Shown here in pieces: positions 7,889 through 16,607 of a stretch of 40,737 nucleotides of DNA. The DNA lies in NCBI GenBank assembly GCA_022072095.1, contig JAJVIJ010000035.1:1-40737 (forward strand). The letters are read 5' to 3'. Position 1 is the stretch's first letter. Each line of letters begins with the position of its first letter. The stretch comes from Rhodocyclaceae bacterium (GTDB lineage: Bacteria; Pseudomonadota; Gammaproteobacteria; Burkholderiales; Rhodocyclaceae). Under the pieces are notes generated by a model, which was not told the origin of the DNA, made no database searches, and saw nothing but the letters and a program-made list of their open reading frames with translations. A program made the translations under genes and the position numbers.

Positions 7889-7917
7889 TTGCACTGCACA
7901 AAAATGTCTGGCACAAT
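7889..7917 (+). promoter_or_regulatory. Candidate promoter of the orphan small RNA
   Basis: TTGCAC (7889-7894), an exact 17-base spacer and CACAAT (7912-7917) form a plausible sigma-70 pair in a locally AT-rich stretch. The predicted start is near 7924. No coding sequence follows, and a strong terminator lies about 140 bases downstream. Confidence 0.45.
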
Positions 7918-7923
7918 GTGTCT

Positions 7924-8066
7924 CAACTGAGTGAGGTTCAGTGCCGATAGAGAGATTGAGAGTTAGCCAATACTGATCGACATTGAATCTGCTTGACCGG
8001 TGTCTCCTCCACCCTCCTCCTTTGGTGTGGATTTGGCGCGATCCTTCCGGATCGCGCCTTTTTTTT
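7924..8066 (+). ncRNA. Candidate trans-acting small RNA with twin CTCCTCC motifs
   Basis: The proposed transcript is about 143 nt and runs from the promoter at 7889-7917 to a strong intrinsic terminator. It begins with a short hairpin, ACTGA (7926-7930), loop GTGAGGT, TCAGT (7938-7942). It carries two identical CTCCTCC heptamers at 8004-8010 and 8014-8020. The second lies in a loop closed by CACC (8010-8013) and GGTG (8024-8027), so it would be exposed. CTCCTCC is complementary to GGAGGAG-like Shine-Dalgarno sequences, and exposed C/U-rich loops of this kind mark several Hfq-dependent and alphaproteobacterial sRNAs. The U8 tail suits Hfq. No open frame in it looks coding, and no plus-strand gene ends nearby that the terminator could serve. 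I do not recognise the family. Confidence 0.55.
8035..8066 (+). terminator. Strong Rho-independent terminator
   Basis: GGCGCGATCC (8035-8044), loop TTCC, GGATCGCGCC (8049-8058), then eight Ts (8059-8066). The stem is a perfect ten pairs. The opposite strand has no T-tract, so it works only for plus-strand transcription. The nearest plus-strand protein gene ends 860 bases upstream, beyond an opposing gene, so it belongs to a non-coding transcript. Confidence 0.93.
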
Positions 8067-8103
8067 GCCCGTGTCGCCAAGGCGCGGAAAGCAACGCGGC
8101 CTG

Positions 8104-8141
8104 GACGCTCGTGGGCCGTGTTGGCCTCCTTCGCGAGCGTC
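8104..8141 (-). terminator. Possible 3' hairpin of the tkt-fba operon, overlapping the fba stop
   Basis: There is a perfect eight-pair inverted repeat, GACGCTCG (8104-8111) and CGAGCGTC (8134-8141). On the minus strand the stem begins inside the TGA stop of fba. No U-tract follows, so it may stabilise the mRNA end or work with Rho rather than act as an intrinsic terminator. Confidence 0.4.
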
Positions 8142-9204
8142 AACGTATCAATTGCGCCAGTTCGCCCCTTTGATACCGCGCGGCCATCTTTTCGAGCGGC
8201 ACGACGCTGATGCGTGACGCTTGTCCTGCGCAGCCAAACTGCTGGTAGCGCTCCATGCAGATGGATTTCGCCGCTTCGCGCGCCGGCTTCAGGTATTCGC
8301 GCGGATCGAACTTGGAGCGATGCTCGCCGAGAAAACGCCGGATCGCGGCAGTCATGGCAAGCCGAATGTCGGTGTCGATGTTGATCTTGCGCACACCGTG
8401 CTTGATGGCCAGCTGAATCTCCTCGACCGGCACTCCATAGGTTTCCTTCATGTCGCCGCCGAACTGCCGGATCTGCTCCAGCAAATCCTGCGGGACCGAG
8501 CTCGATCCGTGCATGACGAGATGGGTGTTGGGAATCCGACGGTGAATGGCTTTGACCCGATCGATCGCCAGAATGTCTCCAGTCGGCTTGCGCGTGAATT
8601 TGTATGCGCCATGCGACGTTCCGATTGCGATTGCCAACGCATCGAGCTGGGTCTGGGCGACAAAATCAGCCGCCTGCTCGGGATCGGTCAACAACATCGA
8701 ATGATCCAGCGTTCCCTCGGCGCCGATGCCGTCCTCCTTTCCCGCGGTACCGGTCTCCAGCGATCCGAGACACCCGAGCTCACCTTCCACGGTGACGCCG
8801 ACGGCGTGCGCGATACGGACGACGTCCCGGGTGACGGCCACGTTGTAGTCATAATCGGCAGGGGTCTTGCCATCTTCGCGCAGCGAGCCATCCATCATGA
8901 CGCTGGCAAAACCAAGACGTATGGCCTGGATACATACCGCGGGCGACTGGCCGTGGTCCTGATGCATCGCGACCGGAATGTGCGGGTAGGACTCCACCGC
9001 GGCCTCGATCAGGTGGCGCAGGAATTGTTCGCCGGCATACTTTCTGGCACCGGCCGAGGCCTGCATGATGACCGGACTGTCGGTTTCCGACGCCGCCTCC
9101 ATGATCGCCTGGACCTGCTCCAGGTTATTGACATTGAAAGCGGGCAGACCGTAATCATGCTCGGCGGCATGGTCCAGGAGCTGACGCATCGCAACTATGG
9201 GCAT
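8140..9204 (-). CDS. fba: Fructose-bisphosphate aldolase, class II (Calvin-cycle type)
   Basis: A 354-residue zinc aldolase that joins dihydroxyacetone phosphate with glyceraldehyde 3-phosphate to fructose 1,6-bisphosphate; relatives also act on erythrose 4-phosphate in the Calvin cycle. Class II signatures are visible: [13 protein letters not shown], the metal-site HQDHG at about residue 81, [37 protein letters not shown] and [13 protein letters not shown]. Length and the long C-terminal tail ([17 protein letters not shown]) match the CbbA/Fba subclass of proteobacterial autotrophs. It is the last gene of tkt-gap-pgk-pyk-fba, 73 bases after pyk. A hairpin overlaps its stop codon. Confidence 0.96.
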   Translation of the reverse strand: MPIVAMRQLLDHAAEHDYGLPAFNVNNLEQVQAIMEAASETDSPVIMQASAGARKYAGEQFLRHLIEAAVESYPHIPVAMHQDHGQSPAVCIQAIRLGFASVMMDGSLREDGKTPADYDYNVAVTRDVVRIAHAVGVTVEGELGCLGSLETGTAGKEDGIGAEGTLDHSMLLTDPEQAADFVAQTQLDALAIAIGTSHGAYKFTRKPTGDILAIDRVKAIHRRIPNTHLVMHGSSSVPQDLLEQIRQFGGDMKETYGVPVEEIQLAIKHGVRKINIDTDIRLAMTAAIRRFLGEHRSKFDPREYLKPAREAAKSICMERYQQFGCAGQASRISVVPLEKMAARYQRGELAQLIR

Positions 9205-9277
9205 GACGGTTTCCGAAGAGTGAATGAAGACATGCTATGGATATCCGGGCAGGGATCGAATCGGGATTGCAGAAACC

Positions 9278-10723
9278 TCAAGGCGCAGAGTACTCGCCGA
9301 CACGAATGATCTTCATGGTGTTGGTGGCGCCGGTTTTTCCGATCGCTTCGCCCATGGTCAGCACGATCATGTCGCCGGCACGAACGGCATTGCAGTCCAT
9401 CAGCGCGCGCTCGACCCGACTCTGGAGCTCGTCCCGATCCGCACCATCGTAGCCGATCATCATGGGCTCGACGCCACGGAACATCGAAAGCTTGTAGCGT
9501 GTCGAGGTTTCGGGCGTCAACGCGTAGATAGGAACCCCGCAATTCAGGCGCGACATCCACAGGCAGGTCGATCCCGACTGCGTGAGCGCAGCGATGGCCT
9601 TGACCTTGAGGTGGTAGGCCGTAAACAGCGCGGCCATGGCGATGGATTGGTCGATGCGGGTGAATACGCGGTTCAGAAAATCGCGATCCAGGGTCAGCTC
9701 GGCCGATTTTTCGGCTTCGACGCAGATGCGGCTCATGGCAGCGACGGTCTCCGCCGGGTATTTTCCTGATGCGGTTTCGGCGGAGAGCATCACTGCATCG
9801 GTCCCATCGAGAACGGCGTTGGCGACGTCGGATACCTCCGCCCTGGTCGGGTTGGGGTTGTGGATCATCGACTCCATCATCTGTGTCGCCGTGATCGCGA
9901 GCTTGTTCATCTCGCGCGCCAGCCGGATGATGCGCTTTTGCAGTGCCGGCACGGCCGCGTCACCTACCTCGACGGCCATGTCGCCGCGTGCAACCATCGC
10001 GCCATCGCTCGCATGCAGGATGTCCTCCAGTGCCGGGATCGCCTCGGCACGCTCGATCTTCGCGATCAGCAGCGCGTTCGATCCGGCACCATGCAGCAGG
10101 TCACGCGCCAGACGCATGTCGGCACCGGACTTGGGGAAACTCACTGCCACGAAATCGACCTGCAACTCGGCGGCAAGCTTGATGTCCTCCATGTCCTTGG
10201 GCGTCAGTGCTGGCGCAGACAGGCCGCCACCTTGACGGTTGATGCCTTTGTTGTCCGACAGCACGCCACCATGCCGTACCGTGGTCATGATCTGCGCATC
10301 GTCGACCTCGACGACATCGAGTGTGATGCGGCCATCGTCGAGCAACAGGACGTCGCCGGGGGAGACATCCTGAATGAGCTGGGGATAGTCGAGCCCGACA
10401 TGCGCGCCATCACCCAGCGTATTGGTGGCGCAAAGGGTAAACGCCTGAGCGGGTTTGAGCAGCACCTTGCTGCCTGCAAACCGACCGATGCGAATCTTGG
10501 GGCCTTGCAAGTCGGCCATGATGCCGACCGTGCGACCGAGTGTACGCATGGCCGAGCGCAAATGCGCTACCCGTTTTCGGTGATCTTCGGCCGAGCCATG
10601 CGAGAAATTCAATCGTGCGACATCGATGCCTGCGGCAACCACGCGTGTGATGTCGGCCAACTCCGTCGTGGCCGGACCGAGCGTGGCGACGATCTTGGTT
10701 GCGCGCGGGATGATCGTTGTCAT
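9278..10723 (-). CDS. pyk: Pyruvate kinase
   Basis: A 481-residue pyruvate kinase, which turns phosphoenolpyruvate and ADP into pyruvate and ATP. The barrel starts at [12 protein letters not shown]. Substrate and metal motifs are [56 protein letters not shown] and ATQMMESMI, and the regulatory C-terminal domain ends [15 protein letters not shown]. The length fits the PykA type. Its ATG overlaps the pgk stop by four bases (ATGA), so the two genes are translationally coupled. Confidence 0.97.
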   Translation of the reverse strand: MTTIIPRATKIVATLGPATTELADITRVVAAGIDVARLNFSHGSAEDHRKRVAHLRSAMRTLGRTVGIMADLQGPKIRIGRFAGSKVLLKPAQAFTLCATNTLGDGAHVGLDYPQLIQDVSPGDVLLLDDGRITLDVVEVDDAQIMTTVRHGGVLSDNKGINRQGGGLSAPALTPKDMEDIKLAAELQVDFVAVSFPKSGADMRLARDLLHGAGSNALLIAKIERAEAIPALEDILHASDGAMVARGDMAVEVGDAAVPALQKRIIRLAREMNKLAITATQMMESMIHNPNPTRAEVSDVANAVLDGTDAVMLSAETASGKYPAETVAAMSRICVEAEKSAELTLDRDFLNRVFTRIDQSIAMAALFTAYHLKVKAIAALTQSGSTCLWMSRLNCGVPIYALTPETSTRYKLSMFRGVEPMMIGYDGADRDELQSRVERALMDCNAVRAGDMIVLTMGEAIGKTGATNTMKIIRVGEYSAP

Positions 10724-11922
10724 CGGAATGACGAGCCCACCGCACGCTGCTCCAGGATGTCGACCGCCGGCAGTTTCTTGCCCTCCAGAAACTCGAGAAA
10801 GGCGCCGCCACCGGTCGAGATGTAACCGATGCGCTGCTCGATGCCGAACTTGTTGATGGCGGCGAGCGTGTCACCTCCCCCGGCAATCGAGAACCCCGGA
10901 CTTGCCGCGATGGCTTCCGCGAGCGTGCGTGTGCCCTGACTGAAGGGCGCCATTTCGAACACCCCGACCGGCCCGTTCCAGACGATCGTGCCGGCACCCT
11001 GGATGTGCGTGGCCAGCGCTTGCGCCGAGACCGGGCCAATGTCGAGAATCAGATCATCGGCCGCCACCGCGTCGACCGGCTTCACGCTCGGCGCCGCCGT
11101 TTCCGAGAACGTTTTGGCACACACCACGTCGGTGGGGAGTGGCACCGCGACGCCGTTGGCGGCGCACAGATCGAGCACACGCCGGGCTTCGGCTGCCAAG
11201 TCGGGCTCTGCGAGCGATTTGCCGATCGGATGGCCCTGCGCACACAGGAAGGTATTGGCGATGCCGCCACCGACGATCAACACGTCCACCTTCTGCACCA
11301 GGTTTTCCAGGACCGTGAGCTTGGTCGAGACCTTGGAGCCGGCCACGATCGCGATCAGCGGGCGCTTGGGGTTCGCGAGCGCGCGGCCGAGCGCGTCGAG
11401 TTCGGCCGCAAGCAGCGGCCCGGCGCAGGCGACGGGTGCAAATCTTGCAATGCCGTGCGTGGTCGCTTCGGCGCGATGGGCGGTACCGAAGGCGTCCATG
11501 ACGAAAATGTCGCACAGGCTGGCCATCTTCCGCGCGAGATCGTCGGCATTGCTCTTTTCACCCTTGTTGGCCCGGCAATTCTCCAACAGAACCAGATTCC
11601 CGGGCGCGATGCTGGTCGGATCGAATCCGTCGATCCAGTCGCGCACCAGTGGCACATCCCGTCCAAGAAGTTCGGCGAGGCAGTGGGCGACCGGAGCGAG
11701 TGAGTCCCGTGGTCCCAACTGCCCTTCAGTCGGTCGCCCGAGGTGGGAGGTCAGCATGAGCCGCGCGCCGGCGGCGAGTGCATGGGCGATCCCGGGGAGC
11801 GCCGCACGGATGCGCGTGTCGTCGGTGATCTGGCCGGCATCATCGAGAGGAACATTGAAGTCCTCGCGAATGAATACGCGTTTGCCGGCAAGCGGCAGGT
11901 CGGTCATGCGCAGGAAGGTCAT
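10720..11922 (-). CDS. pgk: Phosphoglycerate kinase
   Basis: A 400-residue enzyme catalysing the reversible phosphate transfer between 1,3-bisphosphoglycerate and ADP. The start at ATG 11922-11920 ([25 protein letters not shown]) matches the family. An upstream extension of the open frame to 12054 overlaps gap and is not credible. Motifs seen are [52 protein letters not shown] and [11 protein letters not shown], then the C-terminal [21 protein letters not shown]. The usual ENVRFNKGE is ENCRANKGE here. Overlapping stop and start with pyk show coupling. A GC-rich stem-loop lies in the gap to gap. Confidence 0.97.
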   Translation of the reverse strand: MTFLRMTDLPLAGKRVFIREDFNVPLDDAGQITDDTRIRAALPGIAHALAAGARLMLTSHLGRPTEGQLGPRDSLAPVAHCLAELLGRDVPLVRDWIDGFDPTSIAPGNLVLLENCRANKGEKSNADDLARKMASLCDIFVMDAFGTAHRAEATTHGIARFAPVACAGPLLAAELDALGRALANPKRPLIAIVAGSKVSTKLTVLENLVQKVDVLIVGGGIANTFLCAQGHPIGKSLAEPDLAAEARRVLDLCAANGVAVPLPTDVVCAKTFSETAAPSVKPVDAVAADDLILDIGPVSAQALATHIQGAGTIVWNGPVGVFEMAPFSQGTRTLAEAIAASPGFSIAGGGDTLAAINKFGIEQRIGYISTGGGAFLEFLEGKKLPAVDILEQRAVGSSFR

Positions 11923-11953
11923 CGTGGTTCTTTGCCGAGTTACGAATGGGCAT

Positions 11954-11979
11954 GGGGCCGCGGTGTGTACGCGGGCCCC
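11954..11979 (-). other. GC-rich stem-loop between gap and pgk
   Basis: GGGGCCGCG (11954-11962), a seven-base loop, then CGC, one bulged G and GGCCCC (ending 11979): nine pairs in the 64-base gap. There is no U-tract. It could block 3' decay of the tkt-gap part of the mRNA or set a processing point. Confidence 0.55.
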
Positions 11980-11986
11980 GCGCGGA

Positions 11987-13000
11987 TTACTTGGCGTTGA
12001 GCAACGCGACGGTGGTGTCCAGCATGCGGTTGCTGAAACCCCATTCGTTGTCATACCAACTCAGCACCTTGACCAGCGTACCGCCGATGACGCGCGTCTG
12101 CGTGGCATCGAACACCGACGACAGCGGGTTGTGGTTGAAGTCTACGGACACCAGGGGCTCGGTGTTGTAGCCGAGAATGCCCTTCAGCGGCCCCTCGGAC
12201 GCCGCCTTGAGCGTGGCATTCACCTCGTCGACGGTGGTCGGGCGGGCCGCGGTGAACGATAGGTCGACCACGCTGACGTTGATGGTCGGAACCCTGATCG
12301 CGAAGCCGTCCAATTTGCCATCCAGCTCGGGCAGTACCAATCCGACCGCCACGGCCGCACCGGTCTTGGTCGGGATCATCGACTGCGTTGCCGAGCGCGC
12401 GCGACGCAGATCTTCATGATAGACATCGGTCAGGACCTGGTCGTTGGTGTAGGCATGGATCGTGGTCATCAAGCCCTGGACCACGCCGATTTTCTCGTGC
12501 AGCGGCTTGACCAGCGGCGCGAGGCAGTTGGTGGTGCAGGATGCATTCGAGATGACCGTGTCAGTGGCTTTCAGTACCTGGTGATTGACACCATAGACGA
12601 CGGTTGCGTCCACATCCTTTCCGCCCGGCGCGGAAATGATGACTTTCCTGGCTCCGCCCTTCAGGTGTGCGGATGCTTTGTCCTTGCTGGTGAACAGACC
12701 GGTGCATTCGAGCACGGCGTCGACGCCCAGTTCCCCCCACGGCAATTCAGCCGGATTGCGCTGCGCAAGGACCCGGATCGCGTCGCCATCGACCTTCATA
12801 TAGTCGCCCTCGACCGACACCTGACCCTTGAACGGGCCATGCGTGGTGTCGTGGCGGGTCAGATGCGCGTTGGTCTGGGCGTTGCCCAGGTCGTTGATGG
12901 CGACGATCCGAATTTCCTTGTTGCGGCCGGACTCGTACAGTGCTCGCAAAATGTTGCGGCCGATGCGGCCATAGCCATTGATCGCGACGTTGATGGTCAT
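11987..13000 (-). CDS. gap: Glyceraldehyde-3-phosphate dehydrogenase, type I
   Basis: A 337-residue enzyme. The nucleotide-binding start is [12 protein letters not shown], and the catalytic Cys155 is in [12 protein letters not shown] with His182 in [10 protein letters not shown]. Further blocks are [29 protein letters not shown] and [13 protein letters not shown]. The start ATG 13000-12998 is fixed by AGGAG seven bases upstream; the frame continues to 13027 but without support. In the operon it works with pgk to interconvert triose phosphate and 3-phosphoglycerate. Cofactor choice (NAD or NADP) cannot be settled from sequence alone. Strong stem-loops flank the gene on both sides. Confidence 0.97.
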   Translation of the reverse strand: MTINVAINGYGRIGRNILRALYESGRNKEIRIVAINDLGNAQTNAHLTRHDTTHGPFKGQVSVEGDYMKVDGDAIRVLAQRNPAELPWGELGVDAVLECTGLFTSKDKASAHLKGGARKVIISAPGGKDVDATVVYGVNHQVLKATDTVISNASCTTNCLAPLVKPLHEKIGVVQGLMTTIHAYTNDQVLTDVYHEDLRRARSATQSMIPTKTGAAVAVGLVLPELDGKLDGFAIRVPTINVSVVDLSFTAARPTTVDEVNATLKAASEGPLKGILGYNTEPLVSVDFNHNPLSSVFDATQTRVIGGTLVKVLSWYDNEWGFSNRMLDTTVALLNAK

Positions 13001-13030
13001 GCAGGGCTCCTGGGTACAGATGGACAAGTA

Positions 13031-13075
13031 GGGCGCGTGACGGCAAACCTGTACGCAGGTTCGGGCGACGCGCCC
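13031..13075 (-). other. Nested stem-loop between tkt and gap
   Basis: The outer arms are GGGCGCG (13031-13037) and CGCGCCC (13069-13075). The inner hairpin is AACCTG (13046-13051), loop TACG, CAGGTT (13056-13061). It fills most of the 82-base gap and lacks a U-tract. It is probably an mRNA stability or processing element within the operon. Confidence 0.55.
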
Positions 13076-13082
13076 GGCTCAA

Positions 13083-15122
13083 TCAAGATTGCTCGATTAT
13101 GCGCGTAACGGTTTCCACGATGTGTTCGACAGTCAGCCCGAAATATTCGAACAGCGCGGCGGCCGGCGCCGACTCGCCGAAGCGGTCGATGCCGATGACG
13201 GCGCCATCGCCATCGACGGATCCGGTGTACTTGTGCCAGCAATCCGGCTGCCCGGCTTCGATGGCGACGCGCGGAATCCGGGGCGGCAACACCGATCGGC
13301 GATAGTCGAGACCCTGACGCTCGAACAGCTCCACACAGGGCATCGACACGACTCGCACAGCGATGTCCCGCTCGCCCAGTTTGCGCTGGGCGGCTTGGGC
13401 CAGCGCGATTTCGGAGCCCGTGGCGATCAGCACCACCCTGGCCGGTCCGACCTCGGGTTCGGCGAGGATGTAGCCGCCGAGGCCGATGTGCGCTATGGAT
13501 TCCGGCGCGCGCGCCTGGTGCGGGAGGTTCTGACGCGACAACAGCAAGGCGGAAGGTCCGTCCCGACGCTGCAGGCTGCAAGCCCAGGCGACCGCGGTTT
13601 CGACTGCATCGCAGGGGCGCCACACATCCAGGTTCGGAATCAGACGCAGGCTGGCGGCTTGCTCCACCGGCTGGTGCGTCGGCCCATCTTCGCCGAGCCC
13701 GATGGAATCATGAGTCAGCACCAGGACCTGACGCTGGCGCATCAGCGCAGCCATGCGAATGGCGTTGCGCGCATAGTCGGAAAACACCAGGAAGGTGGCG
13801 CTATAGGGAATGAATCCACCATGCAGGGCGAGGCCGTTGGCGATGGCGACCATGCCGAACTCGCGCACGCCGAAATACAGATAGTTGCCGGACGGGTCGC
13901 GATTGGCCGAACGCGCACCGCTCCACCATGTCAGATTGGACCCGGCCAAATCGGCCGAGCCTCCGATCAGCTCCGGCAACATCGGACCGAACGCTTCCAG
14001 GCAGTTCTGACTGGCTTTCCGGCTTGCGATGGATGCCGCGTCCTTGTCGCATTGGTCGACGAATTCGGCAACGCGGATCGTCCAGCCATCCGGCAAGTCG
14101 CCGGACAGACGGCGCGACAGTTCGCCCGCGAGATCGGGATAGGCTTCCTCATAGCGCGTGAAACCCTGTTTCCATTCGGCGTGTCGCGCCGCTCCTTGCG
14201 CACGCGCATCCCAGGCGGCGTAAATGTGTTCGGGAATCTCGAAGGGCGCGTACGGCCAGCCGATCCGTGCACGCGTCGCGGCCACCTCGGCATCTCCGAG
14301 TGGTGACCCATGTACATCGCTGCTGTCTGCCTTGCTCGGTGCCCCGCGGCCGATGATGGTCCGACACATGACCAGACTCGGGCGTGATGCGTCGGCGCGC
14401 GCCGCGCGCAACGCCGCATCGATGGCCTCGGGCTCATGACCATCCACCTCGCGGATGACCTGCCAGCCATAGGCTTCGAAGCGTCGTGCCGTATCGTCGC
14501 CAAACCACTCCTCTACGTGGCCGTCGATCGAAATACCGTTGTCGTCGTAAAGGCAGATCAGCTTGCCCAGGCCGAGCGTACCGGCAAGCGAACAGGCCTC
14601 ATGCGAGATACCCTCCATCAGACAGCCATCGCCAACGAACACGTAGGTATGGTGATCGATGATCGTGTGTCCGGGACGGTTGAACCGCGCCGCCAGCGAA
14701 CGCTCCGCAATGGCCATGCCGACCGCGTTGGCCAAGCCCTGGCCCAGTGGCCCGGTGGTGGTTTCGACGCCAGGCGTGGCCGTGTATTCCGGATGACCCG
14801 GAGTCGCCGAATGCAGCTGACGAAAGCGCTTGATTTCGTCGATCGACAGCGCATAGCCGCTCAGGTGCAGCAGCGCATACAGGAGCATCGAACCGTGCCC
14901 GTTCGACAGCACGAAGCGATCGCGATTCGGCCAGGTCGGATCGCTAGGGTCGTGGCGGAGATGTCTGCGCCAGAGAACATCGGCGATTTCCGCCATGCCC
15001 ATCGGCATGCCCGGGTGCCCGGATTTGGCGCGCTCCACGGCATCCACGGACAGTGCGCGCAACGCACTCGTCTCCGGGCTGAATGGATGCGGCGAACTGC
15101 GCGGGCTGGTCGGTGAAGTCAT
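13083..15122 (-). CDS. tkt: Transketolase
   Basis: A 679-residue thiamine diphosphate enzyme moving two-carbon units between sugar phosphates in the Calvin and pentose phosphate pathways. Family blocks are [60 protein letters not shown], the ThDP motif [13 protein letters not shown] with [10 protein letters not shown], then [35 protein letters not shown] and ATGSEI near the C-terminus. It is the first gene of tkt-gap-pgk-pyk-fba. The 83-base gap upstream holds a GCGGATnATCCGC palindrome 25 bases before the start codon. Pathway context is gluconeogenic or Calvin rather than purely pentose phosphate. Confidence 0.97.
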   Translation of the reverse strand: MTSPTSPRSSPHPFSPETSALRALSVDAVERAKSGHPGMPMGMAEIADVLWRRHLRHDPSDPTWPNRDRFVLSNGHGSMLLYALLHLSGYALSIDEIKRFRQLHSATPGHPEYTATPGVETTTGPLGQGLANAVGMAIAERSLAARFNRPGHTIIDHHTYVFVGDGCLMEGISHEACSLAGTLGLGKLICLYDDNGISIDGHVEEWFGDDTARRFEAYGWQVIREVDGHEPEAIDAALRAARADASRPSLVMCRTIIGRGAPSKADSSDVHGSPLGDAEVAATRARIGWPYAPFEIPEHIYAAWDARAQGAARHAEWKQGFTRYEEAYPDLAGELSRRLSGDLPDGWTIRVAEFVDQCDKDAASIASRKASQNCLEAFGPMLPELIGGSADLAGSNLTWWSGARSANRDPSGNYLYFGVREFGMVAIANGLALHGGFIPYSATFLVFSDYARNAIRMAALMRQRQVLVLTHDSIGLGEDGPTHQPVEQAASLRLIPNLDVWRPCDAVETAVAWACSLQRRDGPSALLLSRQNLPHQARAPESIAHIGLGGYILAEPEVGPARVVLIATGSEIALAQAAQRKLGERDIAVRVVSMPCVELFERQGLDYRRSVLPPRIPRVAIEAGQPDCWHKYTGSVDGDGAVIGIDRFGESAPAAALFEYFGLTVEHIVETVTRIIEQS

Positions 15123-15147
15123 TGCTTGAGGGCCAATGCCAAAAACT

Positions 15148-15160
15148 GCGGATTATCCGC
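15148..15160. promoter_or_regulatory. Palindrome upstream of the tkt operon
   Basis: GCGGAT-T-ATCCGC is a perfect 6-1-6 inverted repeat 25 bases before the tkt start. On the minus strand it contains GATAAT, a near-perfect -10 box, so a protein bound here could control initiation. The same core GGATTATCC occurs upstream of aceE. A run of five Ts follows on the minus strand (15141-15145), so a weak terminator after the thioredoxin-like gene is the alternative. Confidence 0.4.
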
Positions 15161-15205
15161 GAAATGGATCACAGCGTGGTTATGGTCTGCGGCGGATGCA
15201 CCGCT

Positions 15206-15769
15206 TCAGATGGACTCCGAACGCCATTTGATCGAGCAGCCGATGCTCGGCATCTGCGTGCTCGGCCCCTGCCCGGTCAGGGCGATCAAGCGCATGGCGT
15301 CGAATAGTTCGCGCGGAGTGCTTTCGGGGGCGGCTTCTTTCTTCGACGCATCCAGGCGGCCCCGATATTGCAGCGCGAGTGCCTCGTTGTAGCCGAAAAA
15401 ATCCGGCGTGCACACGGCGCCGTAGGCACGGGCGACGCTCTGGTCGGCATCGAGCAGGTAGGGGAACGGGAAGGCGAGCGCTTGGGCAACCCGCACCATG
15501 TTGCCCCAGCCGTCTTCAGGGTAGTGGCTCGCATCGTTCGACATGATCGCCACGCTGCCGATGCCATGCGAGGCCAGCGCGAGCGTATCGCGGATGATGC
15601 GGCCGATGATGGCCTTGACATAGGGGCAGTGGTTGCAGATGAACATGACCACGAGCCCCCTGGGTCCGCGACAGCTTTCCCGAGTGTGGTGTCGTCCGTC
15701 CACACCAGGCAAGTCGAACCGTGGCGCAATCGTGCCCAAGCTACCAGCGGGAGTCGTCATCGTCACCAT
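15206..15769 (-). CDS. Thioredoxin-family (AhpC/TSA-like) protein
   Basis: About 187 residues from ATG 15769-15767 (a second ATG at 15760-15758 is equally possible). A peroxiredoxin/thioredoxin fold is shown by APRFDLPGVDGR and by the active-site block FICNHCPYVKAI with Cys45 and Cys48. Later marks are SNDASHYPEDGW, AVCTPDFFGYN and the C-terminal PSIGCSIKW, which define a widespread family annotated only as thioredoxin family protein. No signal peptide is seen, so it is probably cytoplasmic. The substrate is unknown. It lies upstream of tkt on the same strand, 83 bases away, and could share readthrough. The open frame reaching 15949 overlaps the divergent rsmE and is not used. Confidence 0.9.
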   Translation of the reverse strand: MVTMTTPAGSLGTIAPRFDLPGVDGRHHTRESCRGPRGLVVMFICNHCPYVKAIIGRIIRDTLALASHGIGSVAIMSNDASHYPEDGWGNMVRVAQALAFPFPYLLDADQSVARAYGAVCTPDFFGYNEALALQYRGRLDASKKEAAPESTPRELFDAMRLIALTGQGPSTQMPSIGCSIKWRSESI

Positions 15770-15876
15770 GATCCGGCCTATCCGTTCAAACCTGCTCCAG
15801 TGTCGTCGATCACGCGTCGGTGTCCATCGACCGTCCATGGCGTGACAGGCGTCTGACCCACAGGCATCATAGCAAC

Positions 15877-16605
15877 ATGCTGCATCGTTTCCATTGCCCG
15901 CTGCCCTTGTCGGTGGGGAGTGTATCGACGCTCCCGGACAAGGTGGCACACCACGTCTTTCGTGTGCTGCGCATGCAGCCGGGTGACCGCCTCGTGCTGT
16001 TCGACGGCCTTGGCGGCGAATACCACGCCCGCATCGAGGCGGTCGGATCGGTGGTGCGTGTCCGCATCGAGGCGTTTGATGCGGTGGAGCGCGAAGCCCC
16101 GGTCAGCATTGTGCTCGCCCAGGGACTCGCAGCCAGCGAGCGCATGGATTTCGTCATGCAAAAGGCCGCCGAAGTCGGCATTGCGCGGATCATCCCGGTA
16201 CGGACCGCACGCAGCATTGTCCACCTCGACATCGATCGTGCGCGGCGCCGACTGGCGCATTGGCAGGGCATCGCGGTCGCCGCCAGCGAACAGTGCGGTC
16301 GCAATCGACTTCCCGTCGTGGAGTCGATCGTGACGCTGCCGCAGTTTCTTGCATTGTCGCGGGAGTATGGGGATGCAGTGCGTGTGGTGCTGGACCCGGA
16401 GGCGAGCGTCCCGCTGTCGCAAAGAGTGCGTCGGCAGCCATTGTGCGTCCTGGCCGGCCCGGAGGGTGGACTGGCCGATGAAGAGATCCGCATGGCGGTT
16501 CAGGCCGGCTTCGAACCGACCGGTCTGGGACCGCGCATTTTCAGGACAGAAACCGTCGGCGTGGTCGCAGCCAGCGTCTGGCTAGCAGGATTGGGGGAGT
16601 TCTAG
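15877..16605 (+). CDS. rsmE: RsmE, 16S rRNA (uracil-1498-N3) methyltransferase
   Basis: A 242-residue SPOUT methyltransferase that methylates U1498 of 16S rRNA in the 30S subunit. The N-terminal PUA-like part includes HHVFRVLRMQPGDRLVLFDG. The catalytic knot is shown by VLAQGLAASERMDFVMQKAAEVGI, CVLAGPEGGLADEEI and the C-terminal LGPRIFRTETVGVVAAS. Length equals E. coli RsmE. The start ATG 15877 gives MLHRFHCP; the frame opens earlier but lacks similarity. It is two bases upstream of the polyphosphate kinase gene, so the two are probably cotranscribed. Confidence 0.95.
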   Translation: MLHRFHCPLPLSVGSVSTLPDKVAHHVFRVLRMQPGDRLVLFDGLGGEYHARIEAVGSVVRVRIEAFDAVEREAPVSIVLAQGLAASERMDFVMQKAAEVGIARIIPVRTARSIVHLDIDRARRRLAHWQGIAVAASEQCGRNRLPVVESIVTLPQFLALSREYGDAVRVVLDPEASVPLSQRVRRQPLCVLAGPEGGLADEEIRMAVQAGFEPTGLGPRIFRTETVGVVAASVWLAGLGEF

Positions 16606-16607
16606 GC

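Noticed and set aside
7910-7928. A TGGCAC that could be a sigma-54 -24 element
   Set aside because: No GC dinucleotide lies at the required -12 position ten bases later; the sigma-70 reading fits better.
7993-8217. Plus-strand open frames running through the orphan terminator
   Set aside because: They are read across a strong intrinsic terminator and into the fba antisense strand, so they are unlikely to be translated.
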